Shown: piece by piece, positions 6,889 to 13,451 of the stretch
Position numbering within the stretch: the stretch's first letter is position 1
How the letters are laid out: every line of letters begins with the position of its first letter
NCBI GenBank assembly: GCA_016287555.1
Contig: JAEFAK010000030.1
Span: forward strand, 1 to 13,451
Reading direction: 5' to 3'
From: Oscillospiraceae bacterium
GTDB taxonomy: Bacteria > Bacillota > Clostridia > Oscillospirales > Oscillospiraceae
Length of the DNA: 13,451 bases
Program-made: the position numbers and the translations under genes
Notes under the pieces: model-generated
Database searches by the model: none
The model's input: the letters and a program-made list of their open reading frames with translations, nothing else
What the model was told of the DNA's origin: nothing

Positions 6889-6920
6889 ACCGGGAGAGCC
6901 TTAACGGGAGGGTGCTAAGG

Positions 6921-8042
6921 ATGAAAAAGAGGATAAGCGGAGTCTACCTCAAAAAGATTCTGCCGCTGGCGATAGTCATGCTCGCCGTCGCCGCCGCGCT
7001 GCTGGCAGCGACGGGCTTCGGAGCCTTCAAGTCCTTCGGCGAAGCGCCGCAGCTCAATAAGCTCGCTTCGGAGGAGCTGAAAGGCGCGCGGGCGTATGCC
7101 CGCATAGCCGACATCATCGGCGAGTTCGCCGTCAAGCCCAAGAGCTACGACAGCGACGGGAACATAGCCGAGTATAAAGCGCGCTACTGCGTCTACAAGA
7201 CCGACGCAGGCGACTATCTCGGTATCTGCATCCGCGGGAAGACCGAGCTCATAAACGCCGCGCAGTACGTCAGCGCGCTCGAAGCGTATTCGACCGAGGA
7301 GCTCGCCCAATTCAATATGGGCACGGTCGAGGGCACTGTCGGCAGGATAGAGGACTATCTCTATGACATGCTCCGCTCCGCCGTGCAGAAGAGCGCCGGC
7401 GAAGGCGAGGAGTTCGACGAGGCCTATCTCGACGCCCACGTTCTGCCCCTCGTGCTCGAAAACGGATACCTCGGGACGATGCCGAGGCCGTGGAGCTGGG
7501 CGCTCACGATAATAGGCCTGCTGCTCGCGGCGTCCGCGGTCGTCTATCTCTGCGCCTGCCTTACGGGCTACTGGGAAAAGCCGAGGAAGGCCCTTGTCTC
7601 CGAGCTCGGCAGGGAGGCCGCCGAGAAGACCTTTGACGAGGGCGAGGACTTCGGCAGAAAGCTCCGCATAGGGCCCGAGCGCATCTTCGTCGCGGGCAAG
7701 CTCGTGACCGACGTCGTAAAGACGGACGAGGTCATATGGACCTACGGGCGCAGCAGACGTCTCGAGGGCGGAGGGAACTTCTGGTCTCTCGTCATAAAGA
7801 CGACGGAGGGCGGCGAGTTCGTCGCTCCGGTCGGCGACGCGGGGACAGCGCAGGCGGCGCTGGAGAAGATAGTTTCCTTCGGCGGCCCGGTCGTTACCGG
7901 CTTCGACAAGGACAAGCAGCGCCTCTATGAGCGGGATCTGACCGGCTTCATCGGCCGCGCCAGAAAGCTCTTTGCAGAGCAAAAGCTCCGCGCCTCCGAG
8001 CCCGAAGAGGCCGCGGAGGACGGGGAGCCTGAAGAAGAATAA
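6921..8042 (+). CDS. Unrecognised two-helix membrane protein with acidic tail
   Basis: A 373-residue protein I cannot assign to a family. Residues 12-33 form an N-terminal membrane helix. Residues about 35-188 form a mostly acidic domain probably outside the cytoplasm. Residues 191-215 form a second membrane helix (WSWALTIIGLLLAASAVVYL). Residues about 222-355 follow inside the cell and alternate short strands (LRIGPERIFVAG, EVIWTYG, SLVIKTTEGGEFVAPV) with a final helix, which loosely recalls bacterial PH-like membrane domains; this is inference only. The tail 358-373 is very acidic (PEEAAEDGEPEEE). The start at ATG 6921 is chosen over ATG 6879 because GGAGG (6907-6911) lies 9 bases upstream and the earlier ATG overlaps the promoter. 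It is in frame with the MATE gene across the latter's TAG. Confidence 0.75.
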   Translation: MKKRISGVYLKKILPLAIVMLAVAAALLAATGFGAFKSFGEAPQLNKLASEELKGARAYARIADIIGEFAVKPKSYDSDGNIAEYKARYCVYKTDAGDYLGICIRGKTELINAAQYVSALEAYSTEELAQFNMGTVEGTVGRIEDYLYDMLRSAVQKSAGEGEEFDEAYLDAHVLPLVLENGYLGTMPRPWSWALTIIGLLLAASAVVYLCACLTGYWEKPRKALVSELGREAAEKTFDEGEDFGRKLRIGPERIFVAGKLVTDVVKTDEVIWTYGRSRRLEGGGNFWSLVIKTTEGGEFVAPVGDAGTAQAALEKIVSFGGPVVTGFDKDKQRLYERDLTGFIGRARKLFAEQKLRASEPEEAAEDGEPEEE

Positions 8043-8047
8043 AAAAA

Positions 8048-8072
8048 GGGAGAGGACGGCTCGTCCTCTCCC
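8048..8072. terminator. Convergent bidirectional rho-independent terminator
   Basis: An 11-bp perfect stem (GGGAGAGGACG with CGTCCTCTCCC) and a 3-base loop between two converging genes. On the minus strand it is followed by a run of seven or more T, a strong terminator for the AbrB-type gene. On the plus strand only GTTT follows, so it should be weaker for the membrane-protein gene. Confidence 0.85.
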
Positions 8073-8085
8073 GTTTGAATTGAAA

Positions 8086-8331
8086 TCAGAGCTCTTTCTT
8101 TATCTGAGCGATACAGGAGGCGCAGAAGTTCCTGCCCTTGAACTGGGTGAGATCTTTTGATCCGCCGCAGAGCGTGCAGTGAGGCTCATACTTCTTCATG
8201 ACGATCATGTTGCCGTCAACGAAGATCTCCAGAGCGTCCTTCTCGGCGATCTCAAGGGTGCGGCGCAGCTCGATGGGAAGGACTATCCTTCCGAGGCTGT
8301 CCATCTGTCTGACGATACCCGTTGATTTCAT
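8086..8331 (-). CDS. AbrB-type transition-state regulator with C-terminal CxxC pairs
   Basis: An 81-residue DNA-binding protein. Residues 1-50 (MKSTGIVRQMDSLGRIVLPIELRRTLEI, then KDALEIFVDG) match the swapped-hairpin DNA-binding domain of Bacillus AbrB very closely. The C-terminal half differs: instead of the AbrB dimerisation domain it has Cys52-x2-Cys55 and Cys70-x2-Cys73, a probable small zinc-binding knuckle, with FKGRNFC between. Such short AbrB proteins are frequent in Clostridia and usually act as global regulators of the transition to stationary phase; targets here are unknown. The start at ATG 8331 is set by AAGGAG 8 bases upstream. An upstream in-frame start at 8397 falls inside the promoter and is rejected. 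Confidence 0.93.
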   Translation of the reverse strand: MKSTGIVRQMDSLGRIVLPIELRRTLEIAEKDALEIFVDGNMIVMKKYEPHCTLCGGSKDLTQFKGRNFCASCIAQIKKEL

Positions 8332-8368
8332 TATGTCATCTCCTTGGAGTTTTATTTGATTTGTAAAA

Positions 8369-8397
8369 AGCATAGCATTTTCTGCAAAAACTGTCAA
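8369..8397 (-). promoter_or_regulatory. Sigma-A promoter of the AbrB-type gene
   Basis: On the minus strand a perfect -35 TTGACA (8392-8397), a 17-base spacer and an extended -10 TGCTATGCT (core 8369-8374). TGTC/GACA/TGTC half-sites at 8392-8395, 8403-8406 and 8417-8420 overlap and flank the -35 box and could serve autoregulation. Confidence 0.75.
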
Positions 8398-8477
8398 TCT
8401 GCGACAGAAAATTCCATGTCTGTTTTGATATATCTTTTTTTGAAGAAAATTGCCGAAATTGGAAATCGAGGTAGTTT

Positions 8478-9719
8478 ATGAGCATAGTTAAAGACCCGGC
8501 TCTGGCGCCGGAAGGAGTAAGAAAGATAGAATGGGTCCGCTCGTTCATGCCGGTTCTCGGGGGCATCGAGCGCAGGTTTGAAAAGGAAAAGCCGCTGGCG
8601 GGCCTGCGGGCAGCGGTATCTGTACACCTGGAGGCAAAGACGGCCTACCTGGGCCTCGTGCTGAAGGCCGCCGGAGCGGAGGTGTACCTGACGGGCTCCA
8701 ATCCGCTCTCGACGCAGGACGACGTCGCCGCCGGGCTTGCATCCTTCGGCGTGGAGACCTTCGGCGTCCACGGCGTCGATATGGAGGGCTATGAAAAGCT
8801 CCTTGTTCAGACGCTGAAGTGCCGCCCGCATATCCTCATCGACGACGGGGGAGACCTCGTCGAGCTTCTGGCGGGCAAGTGCTCCGACCTCGGGGGAGAC
8901 CTCATCGGCGGCTGCGAGGAGACGACGACGGGCATACTCCGCCTGCGTCAGCGCGAGCGGGAGGGGACGCTGCCCTGCCCGATGGTCGCGGTCAACGACG
9001 CGAAGGCCAAGCACTACTACGACAACAAGTACGGCACGGGCCAGTCCGTCTGGGACGGGATAATGCACACGACCAACCTGATCGTCGCGGGGAAGACCGT
9101 CGTAGTCGCGGGATTCGGCTGGTGCGGCTCGGGAGTAGCTCTCCGCGCGAAGGGGATGGGCGCCGACGTCATCGTGACGGAGGTCGATCCCTTCAAGGCG
9201 CTCGACGCCGTCATGCAGGGCTACAGGGTCATGACCATGGACGAGGCCGCCCCGCTCGGGGATATCTTCGTGACCGTGACCGGCTGCAGGGACGTCATAA
9301 CTCCGCGCCATTTCGCCGTCATGAAGGATAACGCCATCCTCACCAACGCCGGCCACTTCGACTGCGAGGTGGACGTCGCGGGTCTTGCGAGGATGGCCGT
9401 CTCGCGCTCCGTGCGCCGCGAGAACATCGAGGGCTTCAAGCTCCCCGACGGCAGGACGCTCAACGTCATAGCCGAGGGCAGGCTCGTAAACCTCGCCGCG
9501 GGCAACGGGCATCCCGCCGAGATAATGGACATGAGCTTTTCCGTCCAGGCGCTGACGTGCGAATGGCTTTCGAAGCAGCCGAGGCTCGAAAGGCGCGTCT
9601 ACGACGTGCCCGCGGAGATAGACGACGCCATAGGCCGCGTAAAGCTCGCGGAGACGGGCATAAGGATAGACGAGTTGACGCCCGAACAGCGCGAATACCT
9701 TTACGGCAAGCAGCTTTGA
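8478..9719 (+). CDS. ahcY: S-adenosylhomocysteine hydrolase (adenosylhomocysteinase)
   Basis: A 413-residue NAD-dependent enzyme that splits S-adenosylhomocysteine into adenosine and homocysteine, relieving product inhibition of methyltransferases. Nearly every family motif is present: SVHLEAKTAYL (48-58), GSNPLSTQDDVAA (73-85), DDGGDLV (122-128), GGCEETTTG (144-152) and NDAKAKHYYDNKYG (173-186) with the catalytic-type Lys178 and Asp182. Also present are the NAD loop GFGWCG (212-217), NAGHFD (290-295) and NVIAEGRLVNLA (329-340). It ends soon after TPEQREYL, without the KPDHYRY tail of the eukaryotic/proteobacterial form, so it is of the short Thermotoga-like type. GAGGT lies 5 bases before the ATG. 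It stands alone between a divergent regulator and a convergent chaperone gene. I see no convincing promoter for it in 8398-8477. Confidence 0.96.
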   Translation: MSIVKDPALAPEGVRKIEWVRSFMPVLGGIERRFEKEKPLAGLRAAVSVHLEAKTAYLGLVLKAAGAEVYLTGSNPLSTQDDVAAGLASFGVETFGVHGVDMEGYEKLLVQTLKCRPHILIDDGGDLVELLAGKCSDLGGDLIGGCEETTTGILRLRQREREGTLPCPMVAVNDAKAKHYYDNKYGTGQSVWDGIMHTTNLIVAGKTVVVAGFGWCGSGVALRAKGMGADVIVTEVDPFKALDAVMQGYRVMTMDEAAPLGDIFVTVTGCRDVITPRHFAVMKDNAILTNAGHFDCEVDVAGLARMAVSRSVRRENIEGFKLPDGRTLNVIAEGRLVNLAAGNGHPAEIMDMSFSVQALTCEWLSKQPRLERRVYDVPAEIDDAIGRVKLAETGIRIDELTPEQREYLYGKQL

Positions 9720-9744
9720 AATGCATGCTGACGGATACAAAAAG

Positions 9745-9772
9745 GCTCCCGCAGTCAGTTGACCGCGGGAGC
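9745..9772. terminator. Bidirectional terminator between ahcY and dnaJ
   Basis: Stem GCTCCCGC (9745-9752) with GCGGGAGC (9765-9772), extended inside by GTCA/TGAC. TTTTCTTATTTT follows on the plus strand (end of ahcY). On the minus strand a C and five T follow (end of dnaJ, whose stop codon is 6 bases away). Confidence 0.85.
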
Positions 9773-9777
9773 TTTTC

Positions 9778-10908
9778 TTATTTTCTGCGTTTCTTTTTGC
9801 CGCCGGAGCCGCCGCCTTCGCCGAAGGTCTCGGCAAGCTGCCTGAGCAGATCCTTCTGCTCGGAGCTGAGCCCCTTCGGAGTCTGGACGGAAACCGTCAC
9901 GAACTGGTCTCCGCGCGAGCCGCCGTTGAGGGAGGGGATGCCCTTCCCGCGGAGCCTGAAAACTGCCTCGGACTGAGTGCCCTCGGGTATCTTCAGCATG
10001 ACGCTGCCGTCGAGCGTCGGGACCTGCAGCTCCGCGCCGAGAGCGGCCTGCGTGATGCTTATCGGAAGCCTGTAGAGAACGCTCGTCCCGTCCCTCTGGA
10101 ACTGCGAATGATTGAGGACGGTTATCGTGACGAGCAGATCGCCGTTCGGGCCTCCGTTGACGCCCTGGTTGCCCTGCCCGTGGACGGAGACGGTCATGCC
10201 GTCGTCGACGCCTGCGGGTATGTTGACGGATATCTTGCGGTTCCTGCGGACGCTGCCCTTGCCGCGGCAGGTCGTGCAGGGGGAGTGGATTATCTTGCCC
10301 GTGCCTCCGCAGCGGGAGCAGGTCGTCGTCGAACTCATCACGCCGAAGGCCGTCCTCGTCTGAGTGCGGACGGTACCGGTCCCGTGGCAGTCGGAGCAGA
10401 CCTCGGGGGTCGTTCCGGGGGTGCAGCCCGTCCCGTGGCAGTCGGCGCAGGGCTCGATGCGGCCGATGCTGAGCTCCTTCGTGACGCCGAAGGCGGCCTC
10501 CTCGAAGGTGATGCTGAGCGAGGTGCTTATGTTCTTGCCCTTGCGCGGGGCGTTGGGGCTGGAGCGCGTCCTGCCGCCGCCGAAGAAGGAATCGAAGATG
10601 TCCCCGAGGTCGACGTTGATGTCGCCGAAGCCGCCGAACCCGCCGAAGCCGGAGCCGCCCGCGCCCGCCCCGAAGGACGGATCGAACGCGGCGTGGCCGA
10701 ACTGGTCGTACTTGGCGCGGTTCTGCTCGTCGGAGAGGATCTCGTAGGCCTCCTGTATCTCCTTGAAGCGGGCCTCGGCATCCTTGTCGCCGGGGTGGAG
10801 GTCGGGGTGGTTCTCCTTCGCGGCCTTGCGGAACGCCTTCTTTATTTCGTCCTGCGAGGCGCTCTTGTCGACGCCGAGGACTTCATAATAATCACGTTTA
10901 CTGGCCAT
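9778..10908 (-). CDS. dnaJ: Chaperone DnaJ (Hsp40, type I)
   Basis: A 376-residue co-chaperone that delivers unfolded clients to DnaK and triggers its ATPase. The J-domain (about 5-70) has the obligatory HPD at residues 34-36. A Gly/Phe-rich linker follows (about 76-112, GFGGFGGFGD). The zinc-binding domain has four CxxCxGxG repeats, CADCHGTG, CSDCHGTG, CSRCGGTG and CTTCRGKG. A two-part client-binding C-terminal region ends in a basic GGKKKRRK tail. All domains are intact. The ATG start at 10908 has GGGAG 7 bases upstream. It follows dnaK on the same strand, the usual order. It uses ATA for about half of its Ile codons and AGG for several Arg codons, unlike the 5' part of dnaK. Confidence 0.97.
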   Translation of the reverse strand: MASKRDYYEVLGVDKSASQDEIKKAFRKAAKENHPDLHPGDKDAEARFKEIQEAYEILSDEQNRAKYDQFGHAAFDPSFGAGAGGSGFGGFGGFGDINVDLGDIFDSFFGGGRTRSSPNAPRKGKNISTSLSITFEEAAFGVTKELSIGRIEPCADCHGTGCTPGTTPEVCSDCHGTGTVRTQTRTAFGVMSSTTTCSRCGGTGKIIHSPCTTCRGKGSVRRNRKISVNIPAGVDDGMTVSVHGQGNQGVNGGPNGDLLVTITVLNHSQFQRDGTSVLYRLPISITQAALGAELQVPTLDGSVMLKIPEGTQSEAVFRLRGKGIPSLNGGSRGDQFVTVSVQTPKGLSSEQKDLLRQLAETFGEGGGSGGKKKRRK

Positions 10909-10952
10909 AGGTTTTCTCCCTTACGAATGGGGATACGCGAGAACGAACGTAC

Positions 10953-10972
10953 GGCGGGGGCTTGCCCCCGCC
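10953..10972 (-). other. GC-rich hairpin between dnaK and dnaJ
   Basis: A perfect 9-bp stem, GGCGGGGGC and GCCCCCGCC with a two-base spacer, lies in the 79-base dnaK-dnaJ gap. No T-run follows on either strand, so it is unlikely to stop transcription. In a shared transcript it could act as a stability or processing element that sets the dnaJ level below dnaK. The function is inference. Confidence 0.5.
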
Positions 10973-11326
10973 ATACGGTGTCTTGCCTTACTTGTTGTCG
11001 TCGTCGACGACCTCATAGTCGGCGTCGTAGTAGTCCTGACCGCCCGGAGCGGCTCCGCCGCCGGGGTTCGGGCCCTGCGGGCCGGCGCCGGGAGCGCCCT
11101 GCGGGTTCTGACTGTAGATCTTCTCGCTGACGGCGTAGAAGGCCTGAGTCAGCTCGTCGGTCGCGGCCTTTATCGCGGCGGTGTCGCCGCCGTCCTTGAC
11201 GGCCTTGACCTTGCCGAGCGCGTCGTTGAGCTTCTGCTTGTCGCCCGCGTCGAGCTTGTCGCCGAGGTCGGCTATCGTCTTTTCGGCCTGATAGACCATC
11301 TGGTCGGCCTGGTTCTTGACGTCGAC

Positions 11327-11329
11327 CTA
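11327..11329 (-). other. In-frame TAG replacing a conserved Glu codon in dnaK
   Basis: The minus strand reads AAG GAG TAG GTC GAC, where DnaK proteins have KEEVD. A single G-to-T change (GAG to TAG) explains it. No frameshift accompanies it, and the reading frame is open on both sides. Confidence 0.9.
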
Positions 11330-11686
11330 CTCCTTGCGCTTGGCGTCCTCGGCCGCGTACTGCTCGGCCTCGCGGACGGCCTTCTCGATCTCTTCCTTGG
11401 AGAGGTTGGAGGAGCTGGTGACGGTGATGTGCTGCTCGCGGCCGGTGCCGAGGTCCTTTGCCGAGACGTTGACTATGCCGTTGGCGTCTATGTCGAAGCT
11501 GACCTCTATCTGAGGCACGCCGCGGCGGGCCGGGGCGATGCCGTCGAGGTGGAACCTGCCGAGGGATTTGTTGTATGCGGCCATCTCACGCTCGCCCTGA
11601 AGGACGTTGACCTCGACGGAGGTCTGGTTGTCGGCCGCGGTGGAGAATATCTGGCTCTTGTGGGTCGGGATGGTGGTGTTGCGCTC

Positions 11687-11724
11687 TATGAGCTTGGTGC
11701 ACACGCCGCCGAGCGTCTCGATGC
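11687..11724 (-). other. Codon-usage switch point inside dnaK (possible recombination or assembly joint)
   Basis: All 26 Ile codons of dnaK residues 1-372 are ATC or ATT, and all 6 in visible grpE are ATC. From residue 383 onward, 7 of 12 dnaK Ile codons are ATA, and about 9 of 20 in dnaJ. The 13 Arg codons before the switch are all CGC or CGT, while AGG appears after it and often in dnaJ. The switch falls on the highly conserved linker region LSLGIETLGG. Confidence 0.65.
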
Positions 11725-12307
11725 CGAGGGACAGCGGAGTGACGTCCAGCAGGAGGATGCCCTCGACGTCGCCGCCGAGAACGCCGCCCTGGATGGCCGC
11801 GCCGATCGCGACGCACTCGTCCGGGTTGATGCCCTTGAAGCCTTCCTTGCCGACGAGGGACTTGACCATCTCCTGCACGGCGGGGATACGGCTCGAGCCG
11901 CCGACGAGCAGCACCTTGCTGATCTCGCTCGGGCTCAGGCCGGAGTCGGACAGGGCCTGCTTCACGGGGCCGACGGTCTTCTCGACCAGGTCGTGGGTCA
12001 GCTCGTTGAACTTCGCGCGGGTGAGCGTCACGTCCAGGTGCTTCGGGCCGGTCGCGTCCGCCGTGATATACGGCAGGTTGATGTTCGAGGTGGTCACGCC
12101 GGAAAGCTCGATCTTGGCCTTCTCGGCCGCCTCGCGCAGACGCTGCATGGCGACCTTGTCAAGGCTGAGGTCGACGCCGTCGGACTTTTTGAACTCTTCG
12201 ACCAGGTACTTCACGATGCGCGCGTCGAAGTCGTCGCCGCCGAGACGGTTGTTGCCCGCCGTGGCCAGCACTTCGATGACGCCGTCGCCGATCTCGAGCA
12301 CGGACAC

Positions 12308-12338
<31 letters not shown>

Positions 12339-12883
12339 ATGATCTTCTGGTCGCTCTCCTTGTCGAGGCCGTAGGCGAGGGCCGCGGCCGTCGGCTCGTT
12401 GATGATGCGCTTGACGTCCAGGCCCGCGATCTTGCCCGCGTCCTTGGTCGCCTGACGCTGCGCGTCGGTGAAGTAGGCCGGGACGGTGATGACGGCCTCG
12501 GTCACGCTCTGGCCCAGATAGGCCTCGGCGTCGGCCTTGAGCTTCTGCAGCACCATCGCGGAGATCTCCTGCGGGGTGTAGCTCTTCGAGTCGATCGTCA
12601 CCTTGTAGTTGCTGCCCATCTCGCGCTTGATCGAGGAGATCGTGCGGTCGGGGTTGGTGACGGCCTGGCGCTTGGCCACCTGGCCGACCATACGCTCGCC
12701 GTTCTTGGCGAAGGCCACGACGGACGGCGTGGTGCGCGCGCCCTCGGCGTTCGCGATAACGACAGCCTCGCCGCCCTCCATGACGGCCACGCAGCTGTTG
12801 GTGGTACCCAGGTCAATACCGATGATCTTTCCCATGATGAATTCCTCCTGTATATCGAAATATTTTATAAACAAATCCATACC

Positions 12884-12990
12884 GGCTTCCCCTTGAGGGG
12901 AAGCTGTCAGCGAAGCTGACTGATGAGGTGTGTGGACAAGGCGTCCGCCTTATCCGGCCCTGCGGGCCGCCTTCTCCTCAAGGAGAAGGC
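12884..12990. repeat. Multi-hairpin palindromic repeat element between grpE and dnaK
   Basis: Five hairpins in a row: GCTTCCCC/GGGGAAGC (12885-12904), GTCAGC/GCTGAC (12906-12920), GGACAAGGC/GCCTTATCC (12934-12955), CGGCCC/GGGCCG (12955-12969) and GCCTTCTCCT/AGGAGAAGGC (12969-12990). The outer two are near-copies in inverted orientation, giving a MITE-like outline with no coding capacity. The third stem pairs fully only in minus-strand RNA, where the C/A mismatch becomes G-U. From memory, similar CTTCCCCTTGAGGGGAAG elements are scattered through gut clostridial genomes. No T-run follows, so it is probably not a terminator. The AT-rich part 12841-12882 holds the dnaK ribosome binding site but no clear promoter. 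Confidence 0.75.
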
Positions 12991-12994
12991 CGTT

Positions 12995-13451
12995 TTAATT
13001 GGCCACCTTGACCATCGCGAAGCGGATCACCTTGTCGCCCAGACGGAAGCCCTCCTGGAAGACCTCGACGATCTCGTTTTCGCCCTTCGTCTCGTCGTCC
13101 ACGTGCATGACCGCGTTGTGGAGCGCGGGGTCGAAGGTCTTGCCCAGGGATTCGATCTTCTCCACGCCCAGCTTCTCCATCGTCGTGCAGAACTGGGTCA
13201 TGATCATCTCGATGCCCTTGCGGTAGGCCTCGTCCTCGGTGGGCTGCTTCAGCGCCCGGACGAGGTTGTCGTACACCGGCAGGAACTTCAAAAGCGTGTC
13301 GGCCTTGATGTCGGCGTACAGGCTGTCCTTCTCGCGCTGGCTGCGCTTGCGGTAGTTGTCATACTCGGCCAGCAGCCTCAGATACGCGTCCGACTGGGCC
13401 TGCGGGGCTTCGGGCTTTTTGTCCTCCTGCGGCTCGGCCTTTTCTTCCTTT
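12995..13451 (-). CDS. grpE: Nucleotide exchange factor GrpE, N-terminus beyond window edge
   Basis: C-terminal 152 codons of GrpE, which releases ADP from DnaK and resets the folding cycle. Visible are a charged Glu/Lys/Pro/Gln-rich N-terminal stretch, the long coiled-coil helix with RLLAEYDNYRKRSQREKD, the LLKFLPVYDNLVRAL segment, and the beta-wing with the conserved FDPALHNAVMHVDDE, ending FRLGDKVIRFAMVKVAN. The start codon lies outside the window. It precedes dnaK on the same strand, as in most Bacillota. An hrcA gene and the CIRCE operator would be expected further upstream, outside the window. Its six Ile codons are all ATC, matching the 5' part of dnaK but not the rest of the window. 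Confidence 0.97.
   Translation of the reverse strand, partial: KEEKAEPQEDKKPEAPQAQSDAYLRLLAEYDNYRKRSQREKDSLYADIKADTLLKFLPVYDNLVRALKQPTEDEAYRKGIEMIMTQFCTTMEKLGVEKIESLGKTFDPALHNAVMHVDDETKGENEIVEVFQEGFRLGDKVIRFAMVKVAN

Noticed and set aside
8332..8397. Longer start for the AbrB-type protein (22 extra residues)
   Set aside because: The extension lies over the promoter and the ribosome binding site, and AbrB homology begins exactly at Met 8331.
8406..8434. A plus-strand promoter for ahcY with -10 TATATC
   Set aside because: No acceptable -35 box lies at the right distance, and no sporulation sigma-factor pattern was found either, so it is not listed.
8398..8477. An S-adenosylhomocysteine or SAM riboswitch upstream of ahcY
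   Set aside because: The 80-base stretch is AT-rich, lacks the conserved stems of known SAH/SAM aptamers, and shows only short inverted repeats.
10953..10972. Terminator after dnaK
   Set aside because: The hairpin is strong but has no T-run on either strand, and dnaJ follows closely in the same direction.
10988..11299. A separate 103-residue gene downstream of dnaK
   Set aside because: It is the DnaK lid and tail. Its first Met (MVYQAEKT) is an internal DnaK residue without a ribosome binding site, so it is a fragment of dnaK rather than a gene.
12836..12994. CIRCE heat-shock operator upstream of dnaK
   Set aside because: No TTAGCACTC-N9-GAGTGCTAA pattern is present. The operator is expected upstream of hrcA/grpE, outside the window.

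Overview
The window looks like a GC-rich member of the Bacillota, most likely a clostridial/Oscillospirales-type gut anaerobe. This is inferred from gene content and style: sigma-A promoters, strong AGGAGG-type ribosome binding sites, an AbrB-family regulator with a CxxC tail, a divergent F-type ATP synthase and the grpE-dnaK-dnaJ order. No rRNA or other marker fixes the taxonomy. Most of the window is housekeeping. No CRISPR array, tRNA, insertion sequence or phage gene was seen.

Left part (1-5265, minus strand): an F-type ATP synthase operon read right to left, in the order small AtpI-position membrane protein, atpB (a), atpE (c), atpF (b), atpA (alpha), atpG (gamma), atpD (beta, cut by the window edge). 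The genes are packed tightly, with 4-base start/stop overlaps at four junctions, and one sigma-A promoter heads the operon. The unusual feature is that no separate atpH (delta) gene exists. The first ~68 residues of the alpha ORF match the C-terminal domain of delta, joined in frame to a complete alpha subunit. The N-terminal domain of delta is absent.

Middle part (5266-9777): divergently from the ATP operon run a MATE-family efflux transporter and an unrecognised two-helix membrane protein with its own promoter. A convergent terminator follows. Then comes a small AbrB-type regulator (minus strand) and, divergently, S-adenosylhomocysteine hydrolase (ahcY), which ends at a terminator shared with dnaJ.

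Right part (9778-13451, minus strand): the chaperone cluster grpE (partial)-dnaK-dnaJ. dnaK carries an in-frame amber codon replacing a conserved glutamate codon, which splits off the lid domain. Codon usage also changes abruptly inside dnaK. From the window's right edge to about 11,720 none of 32 isoleucine codons is ATA, whereas ATA is common in the rest of dnaK, in dnaJ and in the ATP genes. The switch lies at the most conserved stretch of DnaK, so dnaK is probably a mosaic, either by recombination or by assembly of two genomes. A ~107-bp multi-hairpin repeat element sits between grpE and dnaK.

The observations most worth following up are the delta-CTD/alpha fusion, the composition break within dnaK, and the dnaK amber codon.
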